Shown here piece by piece: positions 19,283-28,086 of a stretch of DNA of 63,682 nucleotides. The DNA is from Liquorilactobacillus ghanensis DSM 18630. GTDB taxonomy: Bacteria > Bacillota > Bacilli > Lactobacillales > Lactobacillaceae. Made by a program: the position numbers and the translations under genes. Position 1 is the stretch's first letter. Every line of letters starts with the position of its first letter. A model generated the notes under the pieces. It searched no databases and was not told where the DNA came from. It saw nothing but the letters and a program-made list of their open reading frames with translations. The stretch spans positions 1-63,682 of the forward strand of contig NZ_AZGB01000002.1 in the NCBI RefSeq assembly GCF_001435235.1, read 5' to 3'.

Positions 19283-20125
19283 TTAGAATTCTTGATAAAC
19301 GGCTGGATCTTGATTTTTATTTCGGCCATTTGGTCGGTCAAGTTGATTGATCTGTTCCATTTCAGAATTGGATAATGAAAAATCAAATAGATTCAGATTG
19401 TCGCTTTGCCGTTTAGCAGAACTGGATTTAGGAATGATGCCAACGCCTAGTTGTAATTCCCAACGTAAAATTATTTGACCAACTGATTTTTGCTGATTTT
19501 TAGCAATTTGTTGGATAACCGGTTCCTGCAAAACAGCACTGGCACGGCCCAATGGACTCCAAGCTTGAGTAAAGATATTTTTATCAGCATCATATTGGCG
19601 TTGCTGCTTTTGTGACCAGTAAGGGTGCAGTTCAATTTGGTTTACGGCCGGTAATACGCCGGTTTCTTTTTCCAACCGGTCAATATGTTCCGGCAAGAAA
19701 TTTGAAACTCCAATGGAACGAATTAAGCCGAATTTTTGGGCAGCAATCAAAGCTTGCCAAGCTTCGACATAATGATCTTCTTTGGGATTTGGCCAGTGAA
19801 TTAGATAAAGATCAAAATAATCTAACTTCATCCGAAAAAGTGATTCTTGAATAGTTGCAATTGCTGCTTGATATTGATGATGTCGCCCGGGAAGCTTGGA
19901 AGTTACGAATAAATTGCTGCGTGGCTGTTGACTGCGCCGAATTGCTTCTCCGACAGCACCTTCATTTTCATAATTTACGGCATCATCCAATAAACGATAA
20001 CCGCGTTGAATCGCTTGAGTAATGACGTTGCAACCGCTGGCACCATTTAAAAGATATGTGCCAAAGCCGATTACTGGAATTTGATTTCCGTCATTCAAGG
20101 TTATTTCAGGTGCAAGTTTTCCCAT
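19283..20125 (-). CDS. aldo/keto reductase
   Basis: A 280-aa NADPH-dependent reductase of the AKR5-like group. Catalytic tetrad residues are visible: Asp and Tyr in LLDDAVNYENE, Lys in VTSKLPG, and His in LYLIHWPNP. SIGVSNF and the C-terminal cofactor segment IIPKSSSAKR are also present. The usual Asp-x-Ala-x-x-Tyr is DDAVNY, intact. AGGAGG precedes the ATG. It is downstream of a 74-aa gene (19-bp gap) and likely co-transcribed. The carbonyl substrate cannot be told from sequence. Confidence 0.92.
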   Translation of the reverse strand: MGKLAPEITLNDGNQIPVIGFGTYLLNGASGCNVITQAIQRGYRLLDDAVNYENEGAVGEAIRRSQQPRSNLFVTSKLPGRHHQYQAAIATIQESLFRMKLDYFDLYLIHWPNPKEDHYVEAWQALIAAQKFGLIRSIGVSNFLPEHIDRLEKETGVLPAVNQIELHPYWSQKQQRQYDADKNIFTQAWSPLGRASAVLQEPVIQQIAKNQQKSVGQIILRWELQLGVGIIPKSSSAKRQSDNLNLFDFSLSNSEMEQINQLDRPNGRNKNQDPAVYQEF

Positions 20126-20144
20126 AAGAATTCCTCCTGAATCT

Positions 20145-20369
20145 TTATTTTAATCGTTCGACTAACTGGAAATTTTTGGTTGGCTGGCTATCGTCCTTAG
20201 CAGCAGTCGCATCAAAGACAAAATATGACTTGCCATTGTTTTTTTCCTGGACTAACAATAGTTCGTGATTGCTTTTTTGGCGATAAATCTTTGCGGCTAC
20301 ATAAGCTTCATGATAATCAAAACTGCTGGCAACCGCTTGACCGGGATTAAAAAAAACATTTTCACTCAT
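20145..20369 (-). CDS. small protein of unknown function (74 aa)
   Basis: I do not recognise a family. It is soluble, with no signal or membrane segment. It contains a central YVAAKIYRQKSNHELLLVQEK stretch with alternating beta-like character. AAGGGGG 8 nt before the ATG is a good RBS, and the gene is followed at once by the aldo/keto reductase gene, so it is probably a real first gene of that unit. Confidence 0.65.
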   Translation of the reverse strand: MSENVFFNPGQAVASSFDYHEAYVAAKIYRQKSNHELLLVQEKNNGKSYFVFDATAAKDDSQPTKNFQLVERLK

Positions 20370-20410
20370 AATTAAAGTCCCCCTTAGTTTAAGTTAACTT
20401 AATTGTATCA

Positions 20411-20438
20411 CGGAATAAATAACTGCAAAATTATTCCG
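20411..20438. promoter_or_regulatory. candidate operator, perfect 8-bp dyad
   Basis: CGGAATAA-N12-TTATTCCG in the divergent gap between the 74-aa gene and the membrane gene. A minus-strand TTTGCA/TTGCAG -35 candidate falls inside the 12-nt spacer, with TACAAT as -10, so a bound repressor would block that promoter. Confidence 0.5.
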
Positions 20439-20454
20439 ATTAACGGGAAAAAAG

Positions 20455-20472
20455 CTGTATATTAGTATACAG
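20455..20472. promoter_or_regulatory. candidate operator, perfect 7-bp dyad
   Basis: CTGTATA-N4-TATACAG lies 28 bp before the membrane-protein ATG and overlaps its only plausible -10 elements (TATATT, TATACA). Regulator unknown. Confidence 0.5.
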
Positions 20473-20500
20473 ATATCTTATTAGATTTTAGGAGAAAAAA

Positions 20501-21181
20501 ATGACTAAACAAATAGCAGTATTCCCAGCTCATAATCGTTCATCTTTGACGTTGATTTATTTTATTATTTCGATTTGTTTAAATAGTCTCGGTAATGCAA
20601 TTACGGTGTCTTTAAATTTGGGCAGTGCTTTATGGACAGCCGCTGCGGTTAATTTATCGCATGCAACCAGCTTGCCTTTGAGCTGGCTGTTATTTGCAGA
20701 AGGCTTTTTTGCGATTGCTTTGAATATTTTATTACTAAAAGCAATTGACTGGCGTCGAATTTTGGGAAATCTGATTTTTATGTCATGTTTTTCATATTTA
20801 GTTGGTTTGGCGGTTAAGCTATTAGCTTTTTTGCCGCTAGTTGACTTGAATATTGTGGCTAAGGTGATTTTAGATTGTTTCGGGATCGTTTTAATTGCAA
20901 CAGCAATTTCAATTTATCAACGGGTTAATTTAATGCTGCATCCCTGCGATGATTTAATGCAAATTATGCGTTTCAAATTGTGCGGTGGCAATTCAACTAA
21001 AGCTCAGTTATTATCATTTGCACTTCCGATTGCGGCAATTTGTCTAACAGTTTTGGTAACCCGTCGATTATATGCAATTAACATCGGTACTATATTTTCT
21101 TTAGCTTTTCAAGGATATTTAGTTGGTTTGGCAGATCAGCGAATTTTTCCACATTTAAAGCACCGAAATTTGCATATATAA
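20501..21181 (+). CDS. YczE/YitT-type integral membrane protein
   Basis: A 226-aa protein with about five hydrophobic helices and short loops, ending in a basic tail. The opening pattern (LNSLGNAITVSLNLGSALWTAAAVNLS) and the DDLMQIMRFKL segment match the YczE/YyaS/YitT membrane family. That family's substrate or role is unknown. RBS TAGGAG precedes the ATG. It stands alone, between two possible operators and nagB. Confidence 0.75.
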   Translation: MTKQIAVFPAHNRSSLTLIYFIISICLNSLGNAITVSLNLGSALWTAAAVNLSHATSLPLSWLLFAEGFFAIALNILLLKAIDWRRILGNLIFMSCFSYLVGLAVKLLAFLPLVDLNIVAKVILDCFGIVLIATAISIYQRVNLMLHPCDDLMQIMRFKLCGGNSTKAQLLSFALPIAAICLTVLVTRRLYAINIGTIFSLAFQGYLVGLADQRIFPHLKHRNLHI

Positions 21182-21231
21182 GTAAAAATAATTATTTTAT
21201 GTGGAAAATCCTTAAAAAATGCGTGTTTCTA

Positions 21232-21260
21232 TTTACAAACGCTTACATGTTTGGTAAAAT
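21232..21260 (+). promoter_or_regulatory. nagB promoter overlapping a cre-like site
   Basis: TTTACA (21232-21237), 17-bp spacer, TAAAAT (21255-21260). TACAAACGCTTACA (21234-21247) matches 12 of 14 positions of the CcpA cre consensus and covers the -35/spacer, predicting catabolite repression. Confidence 0.55.
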
Positions 21261-21297
21261 AAAATTGTCTTCAGGAAAACAAATCAGTTGTTTTTTT

Positions 21298-21327
21298 GGT
21301 ATAGTCCATTTACAATAGGTATATACC
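21298..21327 (+). promoter_or_regulatory. tandem NagR/GntR-type boxes before nagB
   Basis: GGTATAGTCC (21298-21307) and the perfect palindrome GGTATATACC (21318-21327) are 20 bp apart centre to centre. They resemble dre boxes bound by the GntR/HutC regulator NagR (YvoA), whose ligand is glucosamine-6-P or GlcNAc-6-P. Confidence 0.5.
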
Positions 21328-21348
21328 AATATTGGAGGCTTATTTACG

Positions 21349-22056
21349 ATGAAAATTATAATTGTTAAGGATCAGCAGCAGGGCGGAGAAAAAGCACTTG
21401 AAGTTTTTAAACAGGCATTAGATCAAGGAGCGGAAGTTTTTGGACTGGCAACCGGCAGTACGCCACTAACGACTTATACTGAATTAGTTAACAGTGATCT
21501 GGATTTTTCCCAGAAAATTTCACTTAATTTGGATGAATACGTTGGTTTAAAAGCAGATGATCCGCAAAGTTATCATGCTTATATGCAGCAACATTTGTTT
21601 AAATTTAAACAATTCAAGCAGTCGTATTTACCACAAGGGGATGCGGCCGATGCGCAAGCTGAAATTCAACGTTATAATGAATTATTAACTAAATTCCCGA
21701 TCGATCTTCAATTACTGGGAATCGGCAAAAATGGTCACATTGGTTTTAATGAACCAGGGTCTTCTTTTACTGAGCAAACGCGAAAAGTAAAATTGACTCC
21801 CTCAACAGTTGCTGCTAATGCTCGTTTCTTTGATTCCGCAGCTGATGTTCCTCAGTATGCTTATTCAATGGGAATTGGTTCAATTATGCGAGCAAAAAAA
21901 ATCCTATTGGAAGCATTTGGATCTGCTAAAGCAACTGCAGCGGCAGCAATGATCGAAGGTCCAGTCACACCAGATTGTCCAGCCAGCGTTTTGCAGCAAC
22001 ATCCTGATGTAACGGTAATTCTTGATCAAGCAGCAGCAGCGAAGCTAAGCAAATAG
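21349..22056 (+). CDS. nagB: glucosamine-6-phosphate deaminase
   Basis: A 235-aa enzyme converting glucosamine-6-P to fructose-6-P and ammonia, feeding amino sugars into glycolysis. [16 protein letters not shown] and [16 protein letters not shown] (catalytic acid/His region) are intact. The length fits the short Gram-positive NagB. TTGGAGG is upstream. Regulation by CcpA and a NagR-type repressor is suggested by the upstream sites. nagA is not adjacent. Confidence 0.96.
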   Translation: MKIIIVKDQQQGGEKALEVFKQALDQGAEVFGLATGSTPLTTYTELVNSDLDFSQKISLNLDEYVGLKADDPQSYHAYMQQHLFKFKQFKQSYLPQGDAADAQAEIQRYNELLTKFPIDLQLLGIGKNGHIGFNEPGSSFTEQTRKVKLTPSTVAANARFFDSAADVPQYAYSMGIGSIMRAKKILLEAFGSAKATAAAAMIEGPVTPDCPASVLQQHPDVTVILDQAAAAKLSK

Positions 22057-22075
22057 TATTAATTCAGGGTAATAA

Positions 22076-22186
22076 AAAATATGGGCTAAAAGCCAGTAAC
22101 TTGTGTTCGAACAACTACGGAAACAACGCATTCTCCCTTGTTGTGAAGTTCGTGGCATAAGTATACTGCCTTTTGGCCCATATTTT
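22076..22186. repeat. long imperfect inverted repeat between nagB and birA
   Basis: Two 23-nt arms (22076-22098 and 22164-22186), starting AAAATATGGGC and ending GGCCCATATTTT, pair with two differences (one wobble, one mismatch). The roughly 65-nt centre has further short pairings (CGAAC/GTTCG, ACAA/TTGT). The right arm runs to the birA stop codon. It probably terminates both convergent genes; its length is more than a simple terminator needs. Confidence 0.7.
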
Positions 22187-23165
22187 ATTTTAAACGGATC
22201 CGTGTAATTTCTCCAGATGAGATATGTTGCCCATCAGCTAAGACTAAGCGTCCCTGATTATCGATATCAACCGCTTGATCGGTGAATTTATGATTTCCTT
22301 GGGTGATAGTAACCTGTTGTTGAAGTAAAAAGCAGCGCTGTCGATAAGCAGGTAAGAAATCACCAGTTTGGTAATGTTGATAAAGTTCAAAAAAATGATT
22401 CAGTAAAGCAGCAATAAATTGATTACGGGTTATCCCAATTTTACGAACGGCAGCCCGCAAAGATCCAGCAGTCTGTTGTACTGATTCCGGCAACTGATCA
22501 ATTTCAGTTAGATAGTTGATGCCAATACCAACAATGACCTGACCAATTGAGCGGCTTTCTATGTCACTAACTGCTTCAGTTAAAATTCCAACAATTTTCT
22601 TTTGATCCAGCATTAAATCATTGACCCATTTGATTTGTGGTTTTAAATGCAGTTGCTGTTCGATCGTGTAACTAACAGCCAAAGCCGTAGCGGTGGTTAA
22701 TAATCCGGGATTTAGGATGGTTGCTTGATTTGGCAGCAGAATACTGAGATAGATACCGCTGCGACTAGGACAACTGTAGTTTCTGCCATAACGACCGTAG
22801 CCGGCTGTTTGACGGTCACTGAGAATAACTAATGGACTTTTGACTGATTGGGCAACACACAACTGTTTGGCACGCAGATTAGTTGAATCGATCGTCTGAT
22901 GAAGTTCAAACTTAAGTTGTGTTTGTAAAGCCGGCGTTAAGCCAGCTTGAATGAGATATTGATTTAAAAAACCATCATCTCGATATTCATACCCCAGCCG
23001 TCGATGGCTGATGATTGGATAGCCTTTTTTTTGCAATACTTGAATAATTTTCCAGACAGCTGCTCGAGTGATATTTAACTGAGCAGCAATTTTTTCCCCA
23101 GAAATGGGTGCTTGGGCTAAAGAAATAAGTTTTAAAACAGCCTGTGTATGATCCAAAACAAACAC
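22185..23165 (-). CDS. birA: biotin--protein ligase / biotin operon repressor
   Basis: A 326-aa protein. The N-terminal winged helix (about 1-60, GEKIAAQLNITRAAVWKII) is followed by the ligase domain with SDRQTAGYGRYGRNYSCP (a GRGRxGR-type biotinyl-AMP loop), KWVNDLM and GIGINY, and a small C-terminal SH3-like domain. It attaches biotin to carboxylase carrier proteins and may repress biotin genes. The start is GTG 23165 or, with better spacing from AAGGAG, TTG 23156. No biotin transport gene is adjacent. Confidence 0.94.
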   Translation of the reverse strand: MFVLDHTQAVLKLISLAQAPISGEKIAAQLNITRAAVWKIIQVLQKKGYPIISHRRLGYEYRDDGFLNQYLIQAGLTPALQTQLKFELHQTIDSTNLRAKQLCVAQSVKSPLVILSDRQTAGYGRYGRNYSCPSRSGIYLSILLPNQATILNPGLLTTATALAVSYTIEQQLHLKPQIKWVNDLMLDQKKIVGILTEAVSDIESRSIGQVIVGIGINYLTEIDQLPESVQQTAGSLRAAVRKIGITRNQFIAALLNHFFELYQHYQTGDFLPAYRQRCFLLQQQVTITQGNHKFTDQAVDIDNQGRLVLADGQHISSGEITRIRLK

Positions 23166-23304
23166 ACTCCTTAATTGAACAATTGTTTAATTGCATTTAG
23201 TATAACAGATTCTGGCTTTCATTTTTGCTTAAGAATTAGGCAGTTGCCTTTAACTAGCCAACTGGCAGTGGTATTTTAAGAGCAGTAAGCAAAGAAGTCA
23301 GGGT

Positions 23305-24429
23305 GTGGAGATTTTGTGGCATAAAAAAAGATGGATCAATTATCTTATTTTAGTCTTGCTTGGCAGCGGGCTAATTGTTTTTGCAGCTAAGAATGATGCT
23401 TTTTTATATCGACAACCGATTATGCGTATCAGCCAAGTTAAAAATGGTCACCCAGAAAAAACGACTGATGAATACGGTAATCACGATCAGCAGACGCAAC
23501 AGGTTTTGACCGGAAAAGTTTTAAATGGAAAACATCGCGGAGAAACGTTCACGTTGAAAAATACATTTACCCGGTCACATGCTGAAGATCAGGAGTTTAA
23601 AAGTGGTCAAGATATTTTTTTGAATTTGTATAGTAGTAAAGGCAAAAAAACGACAGCAGCGTTTGCCAACTATAAACGAGATGTTTATTTATTTTTATTG
23701 GTTTGGCTGATGCTGTGTTTGTTGCTGCTGGTAATGCGAATTAGAGGACTAAAAGCTATTAGTAGTGTTTTAATTAATTTTATACTATTTTTGTTACTAG
23801 TAAAATTGGATATTAGTTGGAATATTACCAATTTCTTTTGGATATATGCCGTTGGGGCGTTACTGTTTACAGCCTTGTCATTATTAATTGTTATTGGCTG
23901 GAATGAACAAAGCCGGGTGACTTTTGCAGCTGTTACTAGTGGAACAACCGCAGCTTTGGGGTTGGCCGTTTTGGTTATGTGGTTAACGCATGATAATGGT
24001 ATGCACTATGAGGCTTTGGACTTTGCAACTCAGCAACCCAAGCAGTTGTTTTTAGCATCGGCGTTGATTGGGCTGTTAGGGACAGTTATGGATGCCGCAA
24101 CTGACATTGTTTCGACCGTGTTTGAACTAAAACGCAGTCAACCAGAACTGGAATTTAAGCAGCTGTTTGCTTCCGGCCGACAAGTTGGCCGTTCGATTAT
24201 GGGACCGCTAATCAATGTTTTGTTGCTAATTTTCTTTACCGAAACTTTTGCGCTGGCAATATTATATTTTCGAACGGGAAATACGATTAGCTATACATTT
24301 CAATGGACAATGTCTTTAGGTCTGGTTCAAGCAATTATTAGCGGAATTGGGATTACCTTGGTTATACCAGCCGCAAGCTTTTTGGCAGCATGGAGATTGG
24401 AGTGGAAGCAGCATCATGACAACGCTTAA
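23305..24429 (+). CDS. YibE/F family membrane protein, first of a pair
   Basis: A 374-aa protein with an N-terminal helix (about 12-28), an extracytoplasmic segment (about 30-125) and then about seven helices. The conserved GTVMDAATDIVSTVFEL and GRQVGRSIMGPLINVLLLIFF motifs identify the YibE/F family. The function is unknown. The GTG 23305 start lacks good spacing from a RBS; TTG 23314 is an alternative. It overlaps the next gene of the same family by 14 bp, so the two probably form a complex. Confidence 0.85.
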   Translation: MEILWHKKRWINYLILVLLGSGLIVFAAKNDAFLYRQPIMRISQVKNGHPEKTTDEYGNHDQQTQQVLTGKVLNGKHRGETFTLKNTFTRSHAEDQEFKSGQDIFLNLYSSKGKKTTAAFANYKRDVYLFLLVWLMLCLLLLVMRIRGLKAISSVLINFILFLLLVKLDISWNITNFFWIYAVGALLFTALSLLIVIGWNEQSRVTFAAVTSGTTAALGLAVLVMWLTHDNGMHYEALDFATQQPKQLFLASALIGLLGTVMDAATDIVSTVFELKRSQPELEFKQLFASGRQVGRSIMGPLINVLLLIFFTETFALAILYFRTGNTISYTFQWTMSLGLVQAIISGIGITLVIPAASFLAAWRLEWKQHHDNA

Positions 24430-25174
24430 AATGTTGATTATTGTCTTAGCTATTTTAGTCATATTAGTCGGTGGGAAAAAAGGGTTTATGGCTTTAAGCA
24501 GTTTTGGAATTAATTTTTGTTTGCTTTTTTTGAGTATTATTTTGATTGCTGGCGGTTTTCCGCCGGTAGCAGTGGCCGCTTTTAGTGGTATTTGTATTTT
24601 GGCAATCACTATTTTTATGAGTGATTGCGGTGAAAAAGAGGCAAATACAGCCTTTATTGCTACTTTGATTGTATTACTATTAATGATTTTGTTAATTGCT
24701 CCTTTGGATCATCTGATGCAGATTCAGGGATTTAGTACAGAAGATTCAGAAGAAGTTGAAGCTTTTAATTTAGCAATTGGAATTAGTTTTGAAAGTATTT
24801 TATTAGCTACGACCGTCTTGAGCACTTTGGGAGCAATTGCGGAAGCCGCGATTGCTGTTGCCAGTGGAATGCATGAATTAATTATTCAGTCACCAAATAT
24901 TTCGGCAAAAGATTTGCGGCATAGTGGTCAAATAATTGGTTTTCAAATTATGGGGATGACTTTTAATACCTTATTTTTTGGGATGTTTGGCAGTAATTTA
25001 GCATTATTTATTCTTTTGGATAAACTACAGGTGAACTTTGGTTATTATTTAAATTCAAAGATTTTTGTTGGAGAAACTTGTCTGGTGCTGTATTCTGCAA
25101 TTGCGGTAGTTGCCGTGATCGGAGTCACAATTGAATTGGTGGTTAAAAGAAGTAATGTATTTCAGCAACAGTGA
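24416..25174 (+). CDS. YibE/F family membrane protein, second of a pair
   Basis: A 252-aa, mostly hydrophobic protein with the family motif GAIAEAAIAVASGMHELI and a matching GQIIGFQIMGMTFNTLFFGMF. Unlike its partner it has no large N-terminal extracytoplasmic domain. The ATG at 24416 (TGGAGTGGAAG upstream) lies inside the end of the preceding gene, indicating coupled translation. Role unknown. Confidence 0.83.
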   Translation: MTTLKMLIIVLAILVILVGGKKGFMALSSFGINFCLLFLSIILIAGGFPPVAVAAFSGICILAITIFMSDCGEKEANTAFIATLIVLLLMILLIAPLDHLMQIQGFSTEDSEEVEAFNLAIGISFESILLATTVLSTLGAIAEAAIAVASGMHELIIQSPNISAKDLRHSGQIIGFQIMGMTFNTLFFGMFGSNLALFILLDKLQVNFGYYLNSKIFVGETCLVLYSAIAVVAVIGVTIELVVKRSNVFQQQ

Positions 25175-25237
25175 TATCTGATATTGAGCATCAGCATGGT
25201 ATAATTTAATTAAGATGTTGAGAGGGGGATAGCTTAA

Positions 25238-26221
25238 TTGAAATTCAACAAGTTTCGTTTAATTGTCATAACTGGAATGTTTTCATTAGCATTAGGACTT
25301 AGCGGTTGTGCAGCAGCTGAAAAGGATCAGTCACATAACAATAAACCGGCTGAAACAGTCAAAACGGTTAATCAACAGCGATATCAGCAGGTATTAAAGG
25401 ATTTAAAGCATGGTGCTGACCGCCAAGCTTATCATCAACTGCAACGACTGGTTAAATCAGGTGTAGCAACTAAAAAACAGCGACAGTTGCAACGTCAAGT
25501 ACGTTTGTTGTTGCAAACTAAGAAGGCCCTCGCAACAGTGCAGTTAGATACTGCCGGGAAAGCTTTGACACAGTTATCTGCAACTCAACAACCAGTTGAG
25601 ATTGCTCAACAAGTTAAGGCATTAAAAAAAGAATTAAGCGCCGCCAAATTGGCGCAAGTCTATTATCAAGAAGTTATTGCGTACTATCAAGCAGGAAAAT
25701 ATGATGCAGCTGGCGGCAGTTATCAGGCCCTTCAAGCCCTTTCGCGCAAATATCAAGCAGTTGCAACACTTCAAGATAAGTCAGCGGAATATGGCAAGCT
25801 TATCTCACAAAAACAAGCAGCAGCAACGACAACAGCGGCTGCCAGTACCAGCAGCAGCGCGGTTGCAAGCAGTGGCTATACAAATGCGCGTAACTCTAAG
25901 ATTGCCAATTCTGAATATGAACAAAAAACAGGCAGTTCTTTAGCAGGGGCAACTAATAGCCAAGTTTCTTCAGTTGTGCAATCATTAACAGATAGTCAAG
26001 TTTTGGCTAAGTTTTGGCAGGCTTCACAGATCCCACAAGAAGCGGGAGATCAATATTATGTTAAACAGTTGAACGATCAAAATTATCAAATTGAAATCAG
26101 ACACACCAGTCCGTCAAATGCGGCTGTTTCAAATTTAAAGGGCATGTATCAGTTTGATGTTGCAACAAATGTTGTTACCAAACTTAATGAAATTACTGGA
26201 GAGTATGTTAGGATTAATTAG
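25238..26221 (+). CDS. lipoprotein of unknown function
   Basis: A 327-aa protein with a signal peptide and lipobox LSGC near residue 24, so it is anchored to the outer face of the membrane. Residues 45-200 are Gln/Lys/Ala-rich and probably helical (tetratricopeptide-like spacing). They are followed by a low-complexity Ala/Thr/Ser linker (about 197-215) and a C-terminal beta-rich domain of about 95 aa. The TTG start follows GAGAGGGGG. It is followed 10 bp later by a DUF3899 gene. No enzymatic motif is visible. Confidence 0.75.
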   Translation: MKFNKFRLIVITGMFSLALGLSGCAAAEKDQSHNNKPAETVKTVNQQRYQQVLKDLKHGADRQAYHQLQRLVKSGVATKKQRQLQRQVRLLLQTKKALATVQLDTAGKALTQLSATQQPVEIAQQVKALKKELSAAKLAQVYYQEVIAYYQAGKYDAAGGSYQALQALSRKYQAVATLQDKSAEYGKLISQKQAAATTTAAASTSSSAVASSGYTNARNSKIANSEYEQKTGSSLAGATNSQVSSVVQSLTDSQVLAKFWQASQIPQEAGDQYYVKQLNDQNYQIEIRHTSPSNAAVSNLKGMYQFDVATNVVTKLNEITGEYVRIN

Positions 26222-26231
26222 GTAAAAGACA

Positions 26232-26597
26232 ATGAATAACTTGAAAAAAAATTATTATGTTAAAACCACTGCCGTGTTGCAATTGATCGGAGTGATTGCA
26301 GCAATCGGTGGTTGGTTGATTCGACAGCCGCTTTTATTTTCTAATATTTTATTTTTAATTGGTTTATTTTTAATTTGTATTTCGATTATTGATGTTTTGT
26401 TGGGAGCTCACCTATTAGCCGGTTGGTTTCGGCATAAAAAAAAGGGAGAAACTGATGAAGAGTATCGGAAAAATAAGTTGAATTTAAAAAAAGTAGCGGA
26501 ACTAAAAAATAAGCCAATCCAGATTCACCGAATTGGAATTAGCGGTTTGATCTTAGGAGTGACTTATATTGTATTGGCAATCATTATAACTTGGTAA
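26232..26597 (+). CDS. DUF3899 membrane protein
   Basis: A 121-aa protein with three hydrophobic helices (about 13-30, 35-60, 100-120) and a charged cytoplasmic loop (HKKKGETDEEYRKNK). This layout and the AGWFRHKKKGE segment match DUF3899. It is downstream of the lipoprotein in the same unit. Function unknown. Confidence 0.75.
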   Translation: MNNLKKNYYVKTTAVLQLIGVIAAIGGWLIRQPLLFSNILFLIGLFLICISIIDVLLGAHLLAGWFRHKKKGETDEEYRKNKLNLKKVAELKNKPIQIHRIGISGLILGVTYIVLAIIITW

Positions 26598-27980
26598 TTA
26601 AGCTTGACTGGCTGGATCAACTAGCCAGTCATTTTTTAAATAAGCTTGAAAATGCTGGTAAAGTTTTGGATTGGTAGATGTTAGCTGCAGCATTTGTTTA
26701 GGAAAGAAGAAGCGCTCATCGCCTAAGAAACGGCCGGTAATTGCTTTGACTAGGTTGCTGATTTCCGATAATTCAACTAGACTACCATCATCGCGCATTA
26801 ACTTAATTTGAGTGACTTGATGATTTTTACCAGGTTCATAGATATCATAGGGCAGGTCATAACAATTATTAGTAGCTGTATAGTAGTGTGGATCAAAACC
26901 AGCCTCTGCGACTAAAGCCTGTAATTTTGGAATCAGATATTGCGTTGATTTCGCAAAGCGAATTGATTTCAGCGGTTTGCGATTTAAAAACCGTTTAGCC
27001 AAGTCGCTTAAAATTGGATCCTGGTTGTCGCACCAGTCAATGAAATAAGTGTTTAAGACCCCATCATCGAGTTTTAGATAATCAGTTAACGAAAAATGAT
27101 CCTCGAAAAAAGGTAGCAGTAGATGAGGCGTGTTTTCTGCTTGAAATTGCTGGTGTTCAAAAAGCCATTTAGCCCGTTGTAACAAATGGTTTAAGATAAC
27201 TTCCATTGAACGGGAAACCGGATGAAAATAAACTTGTTGGTACATTTGGAAGCGGCTGATAATGTAATCTTCTACAGCATGCATGGCACTGATATGGAAA
27301 GTTATTCCGTTTTGATAAGGGCGCATCATGCGCAAAATCCGTTGCAGATCGAAAGTTCCGTAATTAGTACCAGTGTAGTATGAGTCGCGTAATAAGTAAT
27401 CCATCCGATCGGCATCGATTTGGCTTGAAATCATTTGCACGACCTGCTGATTAGGATAAGTCTTTTGGATGACACTAGCTACTTGCTGAGGAAAGTCATC
27501 ACTGACACGGCGCAAGACTTGATTAACTTCCGTTTCAGGGGATGTCAGGATTGCGGCCGTCAGTTGTTCATGATCGGTAGCAAAAATATGTTCAAAAGTA
27601 TGTGAGTATGGTCCATGACCAATATCATGCAGTAAAGCTGCGCATAACGCGACTAAACGTTCATGATTATCCCATAGACCGTCTGCTCCTTTTGAAGGAT
27701 AGTTTCTTTGAAAAGTATCACAAATTTGTCGTGTGATCTCGTATACTCCGACTGAGTGAGTAAAACGGGAGTGCTCTGCTCCATGAAAAGTGCTGCTGGC
27801 AGTACCCAGTTGTCGAATTCGGCGTAATCTTTGAAATTCTTTAGTATTGATCAGGTCTAAAATGACTGGTGATTGAATATAAATATAACTATGAATCGGA
27901 TCGCGGAGAACTTTCTCACGCGGTAATAATTGATCACGATATGCGGTAATGATGATCACTCCTTTTTTTCTATTATACAT
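26598..27980 (-). CDS. HD-domain phosphohydrolase (dGTPase-like, YwfO family)
   Basis: An HD-superfamily metal phosphohydrolase. HSRFTHSVGVYE supplies the first His and LLHDIGHGPYSHTFEH the HD motif; MDYLLRDSYYTG follows. The closest described relatives are dNTP triphosphohydrolases or YwfO-like proteins. The start is unclear: ATG at 27980 has no RBS, whereas AAAGGAG (27959-27965) sits 8 nt before an ATT codon at 27950, which would give MTAYRDQLLPREKV. The protein is 450-460 aa. It is divergent from the DUF1934-rpoE-pyrG cluster. Confidence 0.88.
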   Translation of the reverse strand: MYNRKKGVIIITAYRDQLLPREKVLRDPIHSYIYIQSPVILDLINTKEFQRLRRIRQLGTASSTFHGAEHSRFTHSVGVYEITRQICDTFQRNYPSKGADGLWDNHERLVALCAALLHDIGHGPYSHTFEHIFATDHEQLTAAILTSPETEVNQVLRRVSDDFPQQVASVIQKTYPNQQVVQMISSQIDADRMDYLLRDSYYTGTNYGTFDLQRILRMMRPYQNGITFHISAMHAVEDYIISRFQMYQQVYFHPVSRSMEVILNHLLQRAKWLFEHQQFQAENTPHLLLPFFEDHFSLTDYLKLDDGVLNTYFIDWCDNQDPILSDLAKRFLNRKPLKSIRFAKSTQYLIPKLQALVAEAGFDPHYYTATNNCYDLPYDIYEPGKNHQVTQIKLMRDDGSLVELSEISNLVKAITGRFLGDERFFFPKQMLQLTSTNPKLYQHFQAYLKNDWLVDPASQA

Positions 27981-28028
27981 TAAAACAATTTTTTGAGCTG
28001 CTATTTGGCGGTTGAAAGCAGTTTATAA

Positions 28029-28056
28029 TTACAGTTATTAAGATAAATGCTATAAT
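28029..28056 (+). promoter_or_regulatory. promoter of the DUF1934-rpoE unit
   Basis: TTACAG (28029-28034), 16-bp spacer, TATAAT (28051-28056) with an extended TGC element. Confidence 0.6.
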
Positions 28057-28086
28057 TAAAATGACAATATTTTGGAGGTGAAGACT

